64,000 bases of DNA from Bradyrhizobium sp. U87765 SZCCT0048 (lineage in GTDB: Bacteria; Pseudomonadota; Alphaproteobacteria; Rhizobiales; Xanthobacteraceae): contig NZ_JAFCMM010000001.1 in NCBI RefSeq assembly GCF_018131225.1, forward strand, positions 2,232,001 to 2,296,000, in the 5' to 3' direction. Shown here one piece after another: positions 17,435 to 27,016 of this stretch (position 1 is its first letter; the number at the start of each line of letters is the position of its first letter). A program made the position numbers and the translations under genes. Under the pieces are notes generated by a model. It saw only the letters and a list, made by a program, of their open reading frames with translations. It ran no database searches and had not been told where the DNA came from.

Positions 17435-20316
17435 TCGGCGGCCTGCCTCTGTCGTTCGCCGAACCGCTGCTGCTCGTTGGACTGGTCAGCCTGCCGGTGC
17501 TGTGGTGGCTGCTGCGGGTGATGCCACCGCGGCCGCGGCGCATCGACTTTCCGCCGACCCGCCTGCTGTTCGACATCTCGCCGAAGGAAGAGACGCCGTC
17601 CCGCACGCCATGGTGGCTGACGCTGCTGCGCCTCGCCGCCGCCGCGCTGGTCATCCTTGCCGCCGCAGGGCCCGTCTGGAATCCGCAGAGCGCGGCGGGG
17701 CGCAGCAGCGGACCGCTGATCCTGCTGATCGATGACGGCTGGAGCGCGGCCGCAAGCTGGGACGCGCGGGTGCGCGCCGCCGACGAGCTGATCGCCAACG
17801 CAGACGGCGATCGCCGCGCGGTGACGCTGGTGCCGCTGTCGGAGCCGGCGCGCGACATCACGCTAATGCCCGCCGGCACCGCGCGGGTGGCGTTGCGCCA
17901 ACTCGCCCCCAAACCCTACGCGGTGGAGCGCATCGAGACCCTGCCGGCCCTCCAGCGCTTCCTCGCCGCCACCGGCGACGCCGACATCGTCTGGCTGTCG
18001 GACGGCGTCGACACCGGCCGCGGCAGTGACTTCGTCGCTGGCCTCGGCAAGACGATCGGCGACCGCAGCCTGACCATTCTCGAGGGCGGCGTGCCGCCCG
18101 CGCATGCGCTGGCCGCCGCGGAGAATGCCGCCGCGAAGATGACCGTGAAGGTGCTGCGCGCGCGGGGCGGCGGCGCCGATGCCGGCCTCGTGCGCGCGCT
18201 CGACCAGAAGGGCGCGCCGATCAGCGAGACGCGCTTCGTGCTGTCGGCGCAGGATCTGGAGACCGAGGCCTCGTTCGACCTGCCGGTCGAGCTGCGCAAC
18301 GACATTTCACGCCTCGAGATCGCCGGCGAACGCTCGGCCGGCGCCGTACAGCTGCTGGACAAGCGCTGGCGCCGGCGCGCCGTCGGCGTCATCAGCGGCG
18401 CGACCAGTGACACCGCGCAGCCGCTGCTGGCCTCGACCTTCTACCTGACGCGAGCGCTGGCGCCGTTCGCCGATGTCCGCCTCGGCGAGCGCGGCGCCCC
18501 GGCGCAGGGCATCGGCCAGTTCCTCGACCAGAAGCTGCCGATGATGATCCTCGCCGATGTCGGCACGCTGTCGCCGGACATCCGCGACCGGCTGAGCGCC
18601 TGGATCGACCAGGGCGGCGTGCTGGTGCGCTTCGCCGGCCCGCGCCTCGCTGCCGGCGACGACGACCTCGTGCCGGTCAAGCTGCGCCGTGGCGGCCGCA
18701 CGCTGGGCGGCAGCCTGACCTGGGAAAAGCCGCAGCACCTCGCCGCATTCGCCGCGGACGGGCCGTTCGCGGGCGTCGCCGTACCGGCCGACGTCACCGT
18801 CAATCGCCAGGTGCTCGCCGAACCCGATCCGTCGCTCGCGACCCGCAGCTGGGCCTCGCTCGCCGACGGCACGCCGCTCGTCACCGGCGAGCGCCGCGGC
18901 AAGGGCATGGTGGTGCTGTTCCATGTCAGCGCGGACATCCGCTGGTCCGACCTGCCGCTGTCTGGCGCCTTTGTCGAAATGCTGCGGCGGATCGTCGACC
19001 TGTCCGGCTATACCGGCAATCCCGGCCCGGGTGTCGCGACCGAAGCAACCGCCAAGGATGCCGTCGCCCCGAGCCGCGTGCTCGACGGCTTCGGCGCATT
19101 CGGCCCGCCGCCGGCGACCGCCAAGCCGATCCCGGTCGATTTCCGCGATCGCGCCACCTTCGACCATCCGCCCGGCTTTTACGGCCCACCCGACGGCCCG
19201 GTCGCCGTCAACGCGCTGGCTGCCGCCGACCGCCTCGCCGCGCTCGACACATCGTCGCTCAGGGCGCGGCATGCCGCCTACACCAACACCGAACCGCGCG
19301 ACCTGCGCGGCCTGATGCTGTCGACTGCGCTGGCGCTGTTCCTGATCGATGCGATCATCGTCGCCCTGCTCGGCGGCGGCATCGCCGCGCTGCTGCGCCG
19401 CCGTCCCGCGGCAGCCGCCAGCCTCGCCGCACTCGCCGTGATACTGACGCTCGCGGGGCAGGATCCTGCCGCGGCGCAGGACAGGACCCAGGCGCAGACG
19501 AAGCAAACCCAGACCAGGCCGGCTGCGCCGCCGCCTGCCGCGGCCAGCACGAGTGACGAAGCCGCGATCCGCGCGGTGTCGCAGACCCGCCTCGCCTATG
19601 TCGTCACCGGCAACGACGATGTCGATGGCATCGTCAAGGCCGGCATGTCGGGCCTCACCCTGTTCCTCGCGCAGCGCACCGCGCTCGAGGCCGGCGATCC
19701 GGTCGCGGTCGATCCGGCGAAGGACGAACTTGCGTTCTATCCACTGGTGTACTGGCCGGTGCTGCCGGGCGCGCCGAAACCGTCGCAGGAAGCGTTGAAC
19801 AAGCTCGACGCCTACATGAAGCAGGGCGGGACGGTGCTGTTCGACACCCGCGACGCCGTCGAGGCGCCTCCCGGTGCCGGCGGCGATGCCCAGACGCCGG
19901 GCATGCAGACGCTGCGCAGCATCCTGTCCTCGCTCGACATCCCCGAGCTGGAGCCGGTGCCGCGCGAACATGTGCTGACCAAGACGTTCTATCTGCTGCG
20001 CGACTTCCCCGGCCGCTTCAACACCGGCCAGACCTGGGTCGAGGCGTTGCCGCGCGAGGACGACGACGACGCCAACGTGCGCCCGGCGCGCGGCGGCGAC
20101 GGCGTGTCGCCGATCATCATCACCTCGAACGACCTCGCCGGCGCCTGGGCCATGCGGCCCGACGGCCAGCCGATGCTGCCGCTGACACCGGGCGAGCCGC
20201 GCCAGCGCGAGTTCGCGTTCCGCGCCGGCGTCAACATCGTGATGTACACGCTGACCGGCAACTACAAGGCCGACCAGGTGCACGTGCCGGCGCTGATCGA
20301 GCGGCTGGGACAGTAA
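17431..20316 (+). CDS. BatA-like membrane protein with C-terminal DUF4159
   Basis: 961 residues. Two N-terminal transmembrane helices (about 8-28 and 60-78) match the BatA N-terminal domain, followed by a VWA-like region (about 90-220) and a long periplasmic middle. A transmembrane segment pair at about 630-690 precedes the DUF4159 domain (about 735-961; starting LAYVVTGNDDVDGIVKAG). The metal site DxSxS of a VWA domain reads DDGWS here, so metal binding through the usual MIDAS is doubtful. Overlaps the DUF58 gene by ATGA. The fusion of BatA-like and DUF4159 parts is common in alphaproteobacteria. Role inferred only from the operon. Confidence 0.82.
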   Translation: MIGGLPLSFAEPLLLVGLVSLPVLWWLLRVMPPRPRRIDFPPTRLLFDISPKEETPSRTPWWLTLLRLAAAALVILAAAGPVWNPQSAAGRSSGPLILLIDDGWSAAASWDARVRAADELIANADGDRRAVTLVPLSEPARDITLMPAGTARVALRQLAPKPYAVERIETLPALQRFLAATGDADIVWLSDGVDTGRGSDFVAGLGKTIGDRSLTILEGGVPPAHALAAAENAAAKMTVKVLRARGGGADAGLVRALDQKGAPISETRFVLSAQDLETEASFDLPVELRNDISRLEIAGERSAGAVQLLDKRWRRRAVGVISGATSDTAQPLLASTFYLTRALAPFADVRLGERGAPAQGIGQFLDQKLPMMILADVGTLSPDIRDRLSAWIDQGGVLVRFAGPRLAAGDDDLVPVKLRRGGRTLGGSLTWEKPQHLAAFAADGPFAGVAVPADVTVNRQVLAEPDPSLATRSWASLADGTPLVTGERRGKGMVVLFHVSADIRWSDLPLSGAFVEMLRRIVDLSGYTGNPGPGVATEATAKDAVAPSRVLDGFGAFGPPPATAKPIPVDFRDRATFDHPPGFYGPPDGPVAVNALAAADRLAALDTSSLRARHAAYTNTEPRDLRGLMLSTALALFLIDAIIVALLGGGIAALLRRRPAAAASLAALAVILTLAGQDPAAAQDRTQAQTKQTQTRPAAPPPAAASTSDEAAIRAVSQTRLAYVVTGNDDVDGIVKAGMSGLTLFLAQRTALEAGDPVAVDPAKDELAFYPLVYWPVLPGAPKPSQEALNKLDAYMKQGGTVLFDTRDAVEAPPGAGGDAQTPGMQTLRSILSSLDIPELEPVPREHVLTKTFYLLRDFPGRFNTGQTWVEALPREDDDDANVRPARGGDGVSPIIITSNDLAGAWAMRPDGQPMLPLTPGEPRQREFAFRAGVNIVMYTLTGNYKADQVHVPALIERLGQ

Positions 20317-20344
20317 TGCGCCGCGGCTTCGCGGCGGACTATCT

Positions 20345-20464
20345 CCTCATCCTGAGGAGCCCGCACAGCGGGCGTCTCGAAGGATGAGACCCGTGAGGCC
20401 GAACGCGACGTTCAGGCCTCATGGTTCGAGACGGCGCTTCGCGCCTCCTCACCAGGAGGAGGAC
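20345..20464. repeat. Intergenic palindromic repeat (family A), full copy
   Basis: The stretch begins CTCATCCTGAGGAGC and ends in CCTCATGGTTCGAGACGG plus a GCGCCTCCTCACCAGG-like tail. It contains nested inverted repeats, including CTCATCCTGAGGAG and CCCGC/GCGGG. A second copy, cut by the window end, begins at 63928. It sits inside the moxR-bat operon between two co-directional genes. Repeats of this type are spread through Bradyrhizobium and Rhodopseudomonas genomes. Confidence 0.85.
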
Positions 20465-20514
20465 GGATGAGCCGGAAATAAATCTGCGTCGGCGCATGAC
20501 GCCACAGGAGCAAC

Positions 20515-22578
20515 ATGGAGTACGGCATCGCCTTCGCACCGCTGGTTCCGACGACCGTGCTCTGGATCGGGCTCGGCGCCATTGTCGTGATCGCGGCGCT
20601 GCTGCTGGTGGGACGCGCCCGCGGCGCGGCGATCCGCGTCGCGGCGCTGGCGCTGATCCTGCTCGCGCTGGCCAATCCCTCGTTCACGCGCGAGGAGCGC
20701 GAACCATTGTCGTCGGTCGCCGCCGTTGTCGTCGACCGCAGCCCGAGCCAGAATTTCGGCGACCGCGCCAGGGAGAGCGAGGCGGCACGCACCGCGCTGG
20801 TCGACCGTCTCAAGCAGATCAAGGGCCTCGAGGTGCGCGTGGTCGATGCCGGTCAGGTCGACGGCGAGACCGACGGCACCAGGCTGTTCGGCGCGCTCAG
20901 CTCGGCGCTGTCCGACGTGCCCACCGACCGCGTCGCCGGCGCGTTCCTGATCACCGACGGCCGCGTTCACGACATTCCCGCCAACGCAGCGGCGATCGGC
21001 TTCTCCGCGCCGCTGCATGCGCTGATCACCGGCCGCAAGGACGAGCGCGACCGCCGCATCGCCATCGTCGCCGCGCCGCGCTTCGGCATTGTCGGCCAGC
21101 AGCAGACCATCACCTATCGCCTCGACGACCAGGGCGTCACCGGCCAGCAGGCCCGCGTCACCGTGCGGCGCGACGGCGAGGTGCTGAACGAGCGCCAGGT
21201 GCTGAGTGGCCAGACCGTCAGCATCGGCATCGACATTCCCCACGCCGGTCCCAACATCATCGAGATCGAGGCGACGCCGCTGCCCGACGAGCTGACGCCG
21301 GTCAACAACCGCGCCGTGGTGTCGATCGACGGCGTGCGCGACAAGCTGCGCGTGCTGCTGGTATCCGGCGAGCCGCACTCCGGCGAACGCACCTGGCGCA
21401 ACCTGCTGAAGTCGGACGCCAGCGTCGACCTCGTGCACTTCACCATCCTGCGGCCGCCGGAAAAGCAGGACGGCACGCCGATCAACGAGTTGTCGCTGAT
21501 CGCGTTTCCGACGCGCGAGCTGTTCCAGCAGAAGATCAACGAATTCCAGCTGATCATCTTCGACCGCTATGCCCGCCAGGGCGTGCTGCCGATCTCCTAT
21601 TTCGACAACATCGCGCGCTATGTCCGCAACGGCGGCGCCGTGCTGGTGTCTGCGGGGCCGGACTACGCCTCGACCACCAGCATCTGGCGCACGCCGCTCG
21701 ACAGCGTGCTGCCGGCCGAACCGGTCGGCGTCACCGAGAAGGCATTTGTGGCGCGGCTCACCGATGTCGGCAAGCGCCACCCGGTAACGCGCGGCCTCGA
21801 TGGCTCGGCGAGCGATCCACCGCACTGGAGCCGCTTCTTCCGCCTCGTCGACACCCGCAACATCACTTCGCCGGCGCTGATGGAAGGCGCCGACAACAAG
21901 CCGCTGCTGGTGCTGTCACGCCAGGGCGAAGGCCGCGTCGCGCTGATCCTGTCCGACCACATCTGGCTGTGGGCGCGCGGCTATGAGGGCGGCGGCCCGC
22001 ACCTCGACCTGCTGCGCCGCGTGTCGCACTGGCTGATGAAGCAGCCCGAGCTCGACGAGGAGGCGCTGCGCCTCGCCGTCCACGGCCATGAACTGCAGGT
22101 GACGCGCCAGACCATGGCCGATACCGCCGCGCCGGTGACCGTCACCTCGCCGTCCGGCGCGACCCGCACACTGAACATGACCGCGGGCGATCCCGGCCAG
22201 TGGCGCGCCATCACCGACGCCAACGAGCTTGGCCTGTGGCAGGCGACCGACGGCACGCTCAAGGCGCTGATCAATGTCGGCCCGGTCAACCCCAAGGAAT
22301 TCTCCGAGGTCACCTCGACCACCGACACGCTGGCGCCGCTGACCCGCGCGACCGGCGGCGACACCCGCCGCATCGCCGACGCCTCCGGCATCACGGTGCC
22401 GCGCATCGTTCCGGTGCATTCGGCGACCTCGTTCCAGGGCGACGGCTGGCTCGGTGTGCGCATGCGCGACGCCAGCGTGGTGCGCGGCATCGGCGTGCTG
22501 CCGGTGTTCGCCGGCCTCGTCGGCCTGCTGCTGCTGATCGGCGCGCTCGCCGTCACCTGGGTGCGCGAGGGACGCTAG
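20515..22578 (+). CDS. Membrane-anchored VWA/glutamine-amidotransferase-like protein
   Basis: 687 residues. Two transmembrane helices at about 10-32 and 40-58 are followed by VVVDRSPSQNFGD, which has an intact DxSxS MIDAS pattern. The middle (about 280-470) resembles class I amidotransferase-like domains found in this family, without the catalytic Cys-His pair being evident. A final transmembrane helix (about 662-682) ends the protein. Fourth gene of the moxR operon, separated from the BatA-like gene by 198 bases that contain a repeat. Likely an inner membrane partner of MoxR; its substrate is unknown. Confidence 0.78.
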   Translation: MEYGIAFAPLVPTTVLWIGLGAIVVIAALLLVGRARGAAIRVAALALILLALANPSFTREEREPLSSVAAVVVDRSPSQNFGDRARESEAARTALVDRLKQIKGLEVRVVDAGQVDGETDGTRLFGALSSALSDVPTDRVAGAFLITDGRVHDIPANAAAIGFSAPLHALITGRKDERDRRIAIVAAPRFGIVGQQQTITYRLDDQGVTGQQARVTVRRDGEVLNERQVLSGQTVSIGIDIPHAGPNIIEIEATPLPDELTPVNNRAVVSIDGVRDKLRVLLVSGEPHSGERTWRNLLKSDASVDLVHFTILRPPEKQDGTPINELSLIAFPTRELFQQKINEFQLIIFDRYARQGVLPISYFDNIARYVRNGGAVLVSAGPDYASTTSIWRTPLDSVLPAEPVGVTEKAFVARLTDVGKRHPVTRGLDGSASDPPHWSRFFRLVDTRNITSPALMEGADNKPLLVLSRQGEGRVALILSDHIWLWARGYEGGGPHLDLLRRVSHWLMKQPELDEEALRLAVHGHELQVTRQTMADTAAPVTVTSPSGATRTLNMTAGDPGQWRAITDANELGLWQATDGTLKALINVGPVNPKEFSEVTSTTDTLAPLTRATGGDTRRIADASGITVPRIVPVHSATSFQGDGWLGVRMRDASVVRGIGVLPVFAGLVGLLLLIGALAVTWVREGR

Positions 22579-22623
22579 GTCACCGCGGCCTGCGCCCGGA
22601 CGCCCGGCGCAGCCCTTTCAAAC

Positions 22624-22659
22624 GAAAGAGCCCGCGGCGTCATCGCCGCGGGCTCTTTC
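22624..22659. terminator. Bidirectional intrinsic terminator
   Basis: GAAAGAGCCCGCGGCG and CGCCGCGGGCTCTTTC form a perfect 16-base stem with a 4-base loop (tcat). It lies between the convergent moxR operon and ilvE, with A/T flanks on both sides, so it can stop both transcripts. Confidence 0.92.
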
Positions 22660-22702
22660 GTCATCGGTCGGGATGGCGTCCCGATCGGGATCGGGAAACC
22701 AA

Positions 22703-23797
22703 TCAGCGGATGCGGTGCACCCAGCCGAACTCGTCAGCGACGTCGCCGCGCTGGATGCCGACCAGCTTCGCCTTGATGGCAGCGGTGACGGGCCCGGTGG
22801 TGCCGTCGGCGACCACGATGTCGCCCTTGCTGCTCTTGATCTTGCCGATCGAGGCGACGACCGCGGCGGTGCCGCAGGCAAAGGCTTCCTTGAGCTTGCC
22901 GCTGGCGGCGTCGGCGCGCCACTGGTCGATGGAGTAACGCTCCTCGCGAACGGTGCGGCCTTCCTTGCGCGCCAGGGTGATGATGGCATCGCGGGTGATG
23001 CCCGGCAGGATGGTGCCGGAGAGCGGCGGCGTCACCAGCGAGCCGTCGTCCATCACCAGGAAGACGTTCATGCCGCCGAGCTCCTCGACCCAGCGGTGCT
23101 CGGCCGCATCGAGGAACACGACCTGGTCGCAGCCATTTTCCATCGCTTCGGCCTGGGCGAGCAGGCTCGAGGCATAGTTGCCGCCGCACTTGGCAGCGCC
23201 GGTGCCGCCCTCGGCGGCGCGGGTGTAGCGATCGGTCAGCCACACGGTCACCGGCTTCTCGCCACCCTTGAAGTAGGAGCCGACGGAGCTGGCGATCAGG
23301 ATGAAGAGATATTCGTAGGACGGGCGCACGCCGAGGAAGGCCTCGGTGGCAAACATGAAGGGGCGCAGATAGAGACTGCCGTCGCCCTTCGGGATCCAGG
23401 CGGAATCGATCTTCACGAGTTCGTCGACCGCCTGCAGGAACATTGCTTCCGGCAGCTCCGGCATGGCCATGCGCGCGGCCGACGACTGGAAGCGGCGGGC
23501 GTTCTGGTCGGGGCGGAACAGGGCGATGGAGCCGTCGCCGAGGTTGTAGGCCTTGAGACCTTCGAAGATCTCCTGGCCGTAATGCAGCACCGCGGCCGCC
23601 GGATCGAGCGAGATCGGCGCACGCGCCCGCACCTGGGCGTCATGCCAGCCGCCGTCCTTGGTCCAGCGGATCGTGACCATGTGATCGGAGAACACCTTGC
23701 CGAAACCCGGGTCCTTCAGCAGGCCCGCCCGGACATCCGCCGGCACCGGCCGGTCAGTGGGGTGGCGCGTGAAGGTCGTTTTCGAAAGGTCGTTCAT
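22703..23797 (-). CDS. ilvE: Branched-chain amino acid aminotransferase
   Basis: 364 residues, fold-type IV PLP enzyme catalysing the last step of Val, Leu and Ile synthesis with glutamate. EIFEGLKAY, RFQSSAARMAMPELPE and the PLP-lysine region GTGAAKCGGNYASSL (Lys at about 202) are visible, with EELGGMNVF and LSGTILPGITRDAI downstream. The long form of about 360 residues is the eukaryote/actinobacteria-like class II type. ATG 23797 is the first start before the conserved N-terminus. No leader peptide with repeated Ile/Val/Leu codons was found upstream. Confidence 0.95.
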   Translation of the reverse strand: MNDLSKTTFTRHPTDRPVPADVRAGLLKDPGFGKVFSDHMVTIRWTKDGGWHDAQVRARAPISLDPAAAVLHYGQEIFEGLKAYNLGDGSIALFRPDQNARRFQSSAARMAMPELPEAMFLQAVDELVKIDSAWIPKGDGSLYLRPFMFATEAFLGVRPSYEYLFILIASSVGSYFKGGEKPVTVWLTDRYTRAAEGGTGAAKCGGNYASSLLAQAEAMENGCDQVVFLDAAEHRWVEELGGMNVFLVMDDGSLVTPPLSGTILPGITRDAIITLARKEGRTVREERYSIDQWRADAASGKLKEAFACGTAAVVASIGKIKSSKGDIVVADGTTGPVTAAIKAKLVGIQRGDVADEFGWVHRIR

Positions 23798-24050
23798 CGG
23801 AAAGAATCCCTGTAAAGCGCATGTCTTCGCTTGGGTTTGTTTCGATAAGCCCTGTGTTGACCAAGTCAAGCGCGCACCCGGAATAGCCGCCCGTTGACCC
23901 CCGCAGGACATCGATCGGGGCGGGGACAACTTCATGGCGGCCCACCGGACCGGATGGCACCGCCCGCACGAGGCGGCCCCGCCGGTGTTGCCCAAATCCA
24001 TCACTCGCACGCCGCCTGCCACTGCATCGCCGCGGCCAGGCGGTCCGACG
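23798..24050. other. Gene-free stretch between ilvE and the first zinc module
   Basis: Divergent promoter region of about 310 bases in all (to 24108). I see no coding potential, no repeat copy and no strong hairpin in this left part; the regulatory elements at 24051-24092 are listed separately. Confidence 0.5.
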
Positions 24051-24092
24051 TTGACAGTCTGCCGCACCCCGAGCGATGTTACATTGTAACAT
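24051..24092 (+). promoter_or_regulatory. Promoter with Zur/Fur-type operator, module 1
   Basis: TTGACA at 24051-24056 is followed after 18 bases by GATGTT (24075-24080), a plausible -35/-10 pair. The -10 region lies inside ATGTTACATTGTAACAT (24076-24092), a perfect 17-base palindrome around a central T. The form TGTTAxA-T-TxTAACA matches the Zur operator half-sites, so a Fur-family repressor bound here would block the -10 element. The ATG at 24076 is part of the operator and is not the gene start. Confidence 0.75.
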
Positions 24093-24108
24093 TCGCAAGG
24101 CGCAGGGG

Positions 24109-24480
24109 ATGGGCTGGCTGAGGCCGAGGATCAGGCGGGGGGCGGTGCTGGCGCTGGTCGCGCTGGCGCTGCAGCTCGTGCTGTCATTCGGCCATGTCCA
24201 TGCCGGCAGCTTCGGCCAGCTCACCAACCCCGGCCAGACCACCGCCTCGGCGCCGACGACGCCTGATCAGGATCCGGATGGCGGCAGCGCCGATGCCTGC
24301 GCCATCTGCGCCACCATCGCGCTCGCCGACACACTGCTGCTGTCGGCGCCGCCGACGTTGTCGCCGCCGCTCGCCTTCGTGGTGACGCGGACGCGCATCA
24401 CCTCCCATGCCGTCGTCGTCCAGCCGACACGCACGGCCTTCCGCTCCCGCGCCCCTCCTGTCGTGACCGCGATCGTCTGA
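24109..24480 (+). CDS. DUF2946 family exported protein, copy 1
   Basis: 123 residues. The N-terminus has a basic stretch, then a hydrophobic segment AVLALVALALQLVLSFGHVHAG, shown here in part (VLALVALALQLVLSFGH), as in DUF2946. It is followed by a Pro/Thr-rich part, DACAIC in the middle, a second hydrophobic stretch and a C-terminus ending FRSRAPPVVTAIV. The function of the family is unknown; genes often lie beside TonB receptors or metal proteins. ATG 24109 is chosen over 24076, which falls in the operator. It precedes a TonB receptor by 128 bases, and a second, related pair follows at 27106. Confidence 0.78.
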   Translation: MGWLRPRIRRGAVLALVALALQLVLSFGHVHAGSFGQLTNPGQTTASAPTTPDQDPDGGSADACAICATIALADTLLLSAPPTLSPPLAFVVTRTRITSHAVVVQPTRTAFRSRAPPVVTAIV

Positions 24481-24608
24481 CCGTCCCGGCCCAAGCCGCG
24501 ACCATCCGGCTGCAGCCCTGACGGCCCCGCTCCGCATGCGGAGCGTTCCGCCGTAACCGCAAGCCTCATCCGTGAGGCGCGGCGCGATCTCCATCAGGAT
24601 TTTCAGGC

Positions 24609-26945
24609 ATGTTCTCTCCCGTATCCATTCGTTCGATTCTGCTCGGCACCACGGCAATGCTGGTGTTCGCGGGCGCCGCCCGCGCGCAGGCCCCCGCTCC
24701 CGACGCGACACCGGCTCCAGCCGCCCCGGCAGCGCCAGCCACGCCGCCAGCTGTGACCGCACCGGCCGCACCCGCGCCGCGCGTGCCGACAATCGCCGCC
24801 GTGCCCGGCAGCACCCAGTTGCCGGCGGTGCAGGTGAACGCGCCACGCCGCCCGCTCCAGCCGCGCCGGCCGCATATCCGCGCCGCGGCCACCACCGTCG
24901 GCAAGCCGCCGACCGAAGCGGAGATCGTCGGCCGCCAGATCACGACGCTGGACGGTGCGCGAACACAGATACTGACGCCGATCGGCACCGCGCCGACGGT
25001 GCTCGATCAGGCCGCGATTCAGGCGATGCCGCAGGCCAGCAACGCGCCGCTCGACAAGGTGCTGTTGCAGACCCCCGGCGTGACACAGGACTCCGCCGCC
25101 AGCGGCTCGCTCCACATCCGCAACGAGCACGCCAACGTGCAGTACCGCATCAATGGCATCATGCTGCCCGACGGCGTCGGCGCGTTCGGCCAGATCATCG
25201 ACACCGGCATCGTCGGCAGTCTCGCGCTGATCACCGGCGCGCTGCCGGCACAGTACGGCCTGCGCACGGCCGGCGTCGTCGACATCCAGACCAAGACCGA
25301 CGCGTTCAACAATTCCGGCGTCGCCAGCATCTACGGCGGCAGCCACGGCACGATCACGCCGAGCTTCGAATACGGCGGCACGGCCGGCAACACGCAGTAC
25401 TTCGTGTCCGGGCGCTATTTCGGCAGCGACCTCGGCCTCGAAAACCCGACGCCGAACCGCAGCGCCATCCACGACCACACCGATCAGGGCAAGGGCTTCG
25501 TCTACCTGTCGACGCTGATCGACGATACGTCGCGACTGGTGTTCATCGGCGGCACCTCGACGTCGAGCTACCAGATTCCGAACAATCCGGGACAGCCAGT
25601 CGGCACCTCCAGCGGCGGCAACCCGTTCGTCACCTATCCCTTCAATTCCGCCCAGCTCAACGAGCGGCAGTTCGAGAACAACCAGTTCGGCGTGCTCGCC
25701 TACCAGAAGTCGATCAACGGCCTCGACCTGCAGCTCGCCTACTTCACGCGCTACAGCACCGTGCACTTCATGCCGGATGTCGCCGGCGATCTCGCCTTCA
25801 ACGGCGTCGCCTCCGACGTCTACCGCCGCAGCTATGTCAACGGCCTGCAGGCCGATGCCTCCTACAAGCTCACCGACAGCCACACCCTGCGCTTCGGCGC
25901 CCAGGTCAGCGGCGAGAAGACGCTGGTCAGCAACACCTCGGCGGTGCTGCCGGTCGACGCCGACGGCAACACCACCACCGACAATCCCTTCACCATCAAC
26001 GATGCCAGCGCCAAGCTTGGCTGGCTGGTGAGCACCTATCTGCAGGACGAGTGGAAGATCACCAACCAGCTGACGCTCAATGCCGGCCTGCGCTTCGACC
26101 AGATGTACTCCTACACCGACGCCAACCAGCTTAGCCCGCGCATCAGCCTGACCTACAAGCCCTTCGACGGCACCACCTTCCACGCCGGCTACGCCCGCAA
26201 CTTCACGCCACCGTCGCAGGTGCTGGCGGCGCCGACCAACCTCGCGCTGGTCAACGGCACGACGCAACAGCCCGGAGTTGGCCAAAATGATCCCGTACTG
26301 CCGGAGCGCTCGCACGTCTTCGACGTCGGCGTCACCCAGCAGTTCGGCAAGCATCTCGAGGTTGGCATCGACGCCTATTACAAGATCGCCACCGACCTGC
26401 TGGACGACGGCCAGTTCGGCGCCGCCTACGTGCTGACGGCATTCAACTACGCCAAGGGCAACAACATCGGCGTCGAGCTCAAGGCGAGGTATACCGACGG
26501 CAATTTCACCGCCTACGCCAACTTCGCAGCGGCGCGGCAGATGGCGACCAACGTCGTATCGAACCAGTACCTGTTCGACCCGGAGGAACTCGCCTACATC
26601 GCCGGGCACTACGTCTACACCGACCACAGCCAGATCATTTCCGGTTCGGCGGGAGCGTCCTACCTGTGGAACGGCACGCGCTTTAGTGCCGACCTGATCT
26701 ACGGCAGCGGCCTGCGCAGCGGCTTCGCCAACACAGGCTCGCTGCCTTTCTACTCGCAGGTCAATCTCGGCGTGTCGCGGGAGTTCATGACGCCGGCCTT
26801 CCCCAAGCCGATGACCGTGCGCTTCGACGTCGTCAACCTGTTCGACAGCGTCTACGAGATCCGCAACGGCTCAGGCATCGGCGTGTTCGCGCCGCAGTAC
26901 GGGCCGCGCCGCGGCTTCTTTGTCGGCCTGTCGCAGAAACTCTAG
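24609..26945 (+). CDS. TonB-dependent receptor, Zur-like module 1
   Basis: 778 residues. Signal peptide (1 to about 26), then an Ala/Pro-rich linker with a TonB-box-like LPAVQVNAP (about 76-84), a plug domain (about 105-240; LDKVLLQTPGVTQDS, LHIRNEHANVQYRINGI, AQYGLRTAGVVDIQT) and a 22-strand-type barrel ending FFVGLSQKL with a C-terminal hydrophobic residue. Imports an unknown substrate across the outer membrane. Because it follows a DUF2946 gene behind a Zur-like palindrome, zinc or a zinc chelate is the likely substrate, but it differs from the ZnuD-like receptor downstream. Confidence 0.88.
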   Translation: MFSPVSIRSILLGTTAMLVFAGAARAQAPAPDATPAPAAPAAPATPPAVTAPAAPAPRVPTIAAVPGSTQLPAVQVNAPRRPLQPRRPHIRAAATTVGKPPTEAEIVGRQITTLDGARTQILTPIGTAPTVLDQAAIQAMPQASNAPLDKVLLQTPGVTQDSAASGSLHIRNEHANVQYRINGIMLPDGVGAFGQIIDTGIVGSLALITGALPAQYGLRTAGVVDIQTKTDAFNNSGVASIYGGSHGTITPSFEYGGTAGNTQYFVSGRYFGSDLGLENPTPNRSAIHDHTDQGKGFVYLSTLIDDTSRLVFIGGTSTSSYQIPNNPGQPVGTSSGGNPFVTYPFNSAQLNERQFENNQFGVLAYQKSINGLDLQLAYFTRYSTVHFMPDVAGDLAFNGVASDVYRRSYVNGLQADASYKLTDSHTLRFGAQVSGEKTLVSNTSAVLPVDADGNTTTDNPFTINDASAKLGWLVSTYLQDEWKITNQLTLNAGLRFDQMYSYTDANQLSPRISLTYKPFDGTTFHAGYARNFTPPSQVLAAPTNLALVNGTTQQPGVGQNDPVLPERSHVFDVGVTQQFGKHLEVGIDAYYKIATDLLDDGQFGAAYVLTAFNYAKGNNIGVELKARYTDGNFTAYANFAAARQMATNVVSNQYLFDPEELAYIAGHYVYTDHSQIISGSAGASYLWNGTRFSADLIYGSGLRSGFANTGSLPFYSQVNLGVSREFMTPAFPKPMTVRFDVVNLFDSVYEIRNGSGIGVFAPQYGPRRGFFVGLSQKL

Positions 26946-27016
26946 GCCGGATGCGTTTCCGGCCGCCTGCGCCGGAGACGCGCCTGCCCGGCAGGGGATT
27001 GCGACACCTGCGTCGG

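Noticed and set aside
18307..20283. Open frame of 658 codons opposite the BatA-like gene
   Set aside because: Antisense shadow of a recognisable gene; no domain, biased composition.
24076..24078. ATG inside the palindrome as start of the first DUF2946 gene
   Set aside because: It lies in the operator and -10 region; ATG 24109 gives a canonical N-terminus matching copy 2.
24603..26627. Open frame of 674 codons opposite the first TonB receptor
   Set aside because: Antisense shadow. The receptor on the plus strand has signal peptide, plug and barrel.
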